This document shows positions 7,045 to 8,026 of a stretch of 8,026 nucleotides of DNA, in pieces. Source of the stretch: an uncultured Bacteroidota bacterium. Lineage in GTDB: Bacteria > Bacteroidota > Bacteroidia > Chitinophagales > Chitinophagaceae. The DNA lies in contig CAIZLI010000068.1 in assembly GCA_903933765.1 (NCBI GenBank), positions 1-8,026 of the forward strand, read 5' to 3'. The translations under genes were made by a program, and so were the position numbers. The notes under the pieces were generated by a model that saw only the letters and a list, made by a program, of their open reading frames with translations, searched no databases and had not been told where the DNA came from. The first letter of the stretch is position 1. Every line of letters starts with the position of its first letter.

Positions 7045-7839
7045 ATGCTTAAAAAATATTTTAGTGCAATTTTAATGGGTGTTTTTTTATTGGGTTGTGA
7101 AAAAGAAATTACGCTTCCCTTAGATGAAAATCAATCCATGCTTGTTATTGATGCTGTTGTGACTGACGAGGTGGGTCCTTATTATGTTAAACTAACAAAA
7201 TCTGTAGCGATTTCAGCTGTTTCAAAATTCCCAGAAGTTTCAAATGCATTGGTGATCATGAAAGACAATTTTGGTCTTTCCGATACGCTTAAATACACAA
7301 GTAAAGGTTTATACTTAACGAATAAAATAAAAGGCGCATACGGTAATACTTATTTTTTAGAAGTAACACTCGATGGAAAAAAATACACGGCCCAGTCTAC
7401 CATGCCTAATAAAGTACCGCTTGATAGTTTAACAATCAATAATTTGACCATTTTTAGCGAATCTCAATATAGTGTGATTCCGATGTATACCGACCCTATG
7501 ACATTGGGTAATAATTATAGGTTTATTCAAGTAATTAATGACACCCTAGACAAGACTTATTATGTTTTTAATGACAACCTAATTAATGGGAATGAAAATC
7601 AAAGACCCTTAAACAGTAATGATGATTCATTACAAGTAAAATTAAATGATCTTGTTTCCGTGGAAATGCAATGCATTTCAAACCCAACTTATTTGTATTA
7701 TAATAGCCTACGTCAAATAAGTGGCGCTGGACCAGGAGGCGGAACAACACCCGCTAATCCTCCTTCCAATATTGTTGGAGGTGCACTGGGTCTTTTTTCT
7801 GCACACACTGTTCAGAGGAAACAAATACAGATTAAATAA
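7045..7839 (+). CDS. DUF4249 family outer-membrane lipoprotein
   Basis: A 264-residue lipoprotein. The N-terminus has two Lys, a hydrophobic core and the lipobox L-L-G-C, placing the lipidated cysteine at residue 18. The charged residues after it (CEKE) could favour surface export, as seen for Bacteroidota lipoprotein export signals, but this is a weak call. The mature start 'EKEITLPLDENQ' and 'LVIDAVVTDEVGPYYVKLTKS' (33-53) match what I recall of DUF4249 proteins, which usually sit next to a TonB-dependent receptor. The C-terminal Gly/Pro stretch (GPGGG 229-233, PANPPSN 236-242), then 'GGALGLFSAHTV', is the usual family ending, so the protein looks complete. The ATG lies 2 bp after the receptor stop codon, indicating co-transcription and probably translational coupling. 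The likely role is a ligand-capturing or lid-like partner of the receptor; the molecular function of DUF4249 is not established. Confidence 0.85.
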   Translation: MLKKYFSAILMGVFLLGCEKEITLPLDENQSMLVIDAVVTDEVGPYYVKLTKSVAISAVSKFPEVSNALVIMKDNFGLSDTLKYTSKGLYLTNKIKGAYGNTYFLEVTLDGKKYTAQSTMPNKVPLDSLTINNLTIFSESQYSVIPMYTDPMTLGNNYRFIQVINDTLDKTYYVFNDNLINGNENQRPLNSNDDSLQVKLNDLVSVEMQCISNPTYLYYNSLRQISGAGPGGGTTPANPPSNIVGGALGLFSAHTVQRKQIQIK

Positions 7840-7848
7840 AGATTGCAT

Positions 7849-7878
7849 AAAAAAAGCCCCCAACTTTCGTTGAGGGCT
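7849..7878 (-). terminator. Intrinsic terminator of the tRNA-Phe transcript
   Basis: AGCCCCCAAC (7855-7864), a TTTC loop, then GTTGAGGGCT (7869-7878) form a 10-bp stem with one C/A mismatch at 7860/7873. On the minus strand the stem is followed by seven Ts (complement of 7849-7855), a proper U-tract, so it terminates the leftward tRNA transcript 12 bases after the tRNA 3' end. For the rightward DUF4249 transcript the hairpin lies 15 bp after the stop but has no U-tract, so it is at best a weak terminator in that direction. Confidence 0.8.
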
Positions 7879-7890
7879 GATAGATGTTTG

Positions 7891-7963
7891 TGGCACCACC
7901 CGGGCTCGAACCGGGGACACAAGGATTTTCAGTCCTTTGCTCTACCAACTGAGCTACAGCGCC
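7891..7963 (-). tRNA. tRNA-Phe (anticodon GAA)
   Basis: Read on the minus strand this is a 73-nt cloverleaf. The acceptor is GGCGCTG with TGGTGCC plus discriminator A. The D arm is GCTC-AGTTGGTA-GAGC. The anticodon arm is AAGGA-CTGAAAA-TCCTT with anticodon GAA, the variable loop is GTGTC, and the T arm is CCCGG-TTCGAGC-CCGGG. All stems close; the acceptor has three G-U pairs (positions 4, 6 and 7), and one further T-A pair is possible outside it. The 3' CCA is not encoded and must be added after transcription. It has its own terminator to the left and a -7 promoter element to the right, and converges on the receptor/lipoprotein operon. No repeat of its 3' end indicating an integration site was seen in the window. 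Confidence 0.97.
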
Positions 7964-7980
7964 ATCGGATTTACATCCAT

Positions 7981-8004
7981 CCCAACAAATTGCTTTGTTC
8001 GGGG
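7981..8004 (-). promoter_or_regulatory. Hairpin in the tRNA-Phe 5' leader
   Basis: AACAAA (7984-7989) and TTTGTT (7994-7999) pair around a 4-base loop, and CCC (7981-7983) pairs with GGG (8001-8003), leaving one bulged base at 8000. The resulting roughly 9-bp stem would lie in the 5' leader between the -7 element and the mature tRNA. It may assist leader processing or folding; no U-tract follows, so it is unlikely to be a terminator. Confidence 0.4.
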
Positions 8005-8006
8005 AG

Positions 8007-8014
8007 CAAATATA
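8007..8014 (-). promoter_or_regulatory. Bacteroidota -7 promoter element of tRNA-Phe
   Basis: On the minus strand this reads TATATTTG, an exact match to TAnnTTTG. It is 43 bp upstream of the mature tRNA 5' end, a sensible distance for a tRNA leader. The matching -33 element would fall beyond the right edge of the window and cannot be checked. Confidence 0.6.
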
Positions 8015-8026
8015 AGCAGACCCACC

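Noticed and set aside
7045..7839. Truncation of the DUF4249 protein at its C-terminus
   Set aside because: The final Gly/Pro linker and 'GGALGLFSAHTV' strand look like the normal family ending, so it appears complete.
4718..7839. SusC/SusD polysaccharide utilisation locus
   Set aside because: The receptor is too short for SusC, the lipoprotein lacks SusD character, and no carbohydrate-active enzyme or sensor flanks the pair.
7708..7920. 70-codon minus-strand open frame running through the tRNA and its terminator
   Set aside because: It begins within tRNA-Phe, crosses the terminator hairpin and enters the DUF4249 gene antisense, so it cannot be a real gene.
7891..7963. tRNA gene as an integration site for a mobile element
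   Set aside because: No integrase gene and no second copy of the tRNA 3' end is present in the window.

Overview
This is an AT-rich, gene-dense window that looks like a Bacteroidota chromosome, most plausibly Chitinophagaceae or a near relative (inference). The reasons are an outer-membrane TonB-dependent receptor with an N-terminal carboxypeptidase-regulatory-like domain, a DUF4249-type lipoprotein directly behind it, no recognisable Shine-Dalgarno sequences, matches to the Bacteroidota -7 promoter element TAnnTTTG, and a tRNA gene without an encoded CCA end.

Layout, left to right. Positions 1-726 (+) hold the C-terminal part of a large secreted VPS10/sortilin-type 'glycosyl hydrolase' whose start lies outside the window. 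It converges on a class A beta-lactamase-like secreted serine hydrolase (769-2061, -). A small two-helix membrane protein of unknown function (2124-2357, +) diverges from the hydrolase and converges on a penicillin-acylase-family Ntn hydrolase (2458-4536, -). A palindromic, bidirectional-looking terminator separates those last two. A 181-bp divergent intergenic region (4537-4717) then leads to a two-gene operon: a TonB-dependent receptor (4718-7042, +) and its DUF4249 lipoprotein (7045-7839, +), 2 bp apart. A tRNA-Phe(GAA) gene (7891-7963, -) lies at the right end, with its own terminator (7849-7878) and a -7 promoter element (8007-8014).

Function. Every protein gene except the small one carries, or in the truncated case is expected to carry, an export signal, so the window is almost wholly about the cell envelope. 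The receptor and lipoprotein probably form an outer-membrane uptake unit for an unknown ligand. The acylase on the other side of the shared intergenic region would cleave amide-linked acyl groups in the periplasm, so one possible reading is a small uptake-and-deacylation locus. That link rests on gene position only.

There is no mobile element, CRISPR array, phage gene or obviously foreign segment. No stretch over 300 bases lacks a gene. I do not see a clearly new system. The items most worth a second look are the acylase/receptor/DUF4249 neighbourhood with its repeated half-sites, the very short predicted leader of the receptor gene, a long-range inverted repeat reaching into the hydrolase gene, and a leader hairpin before the tRNA.
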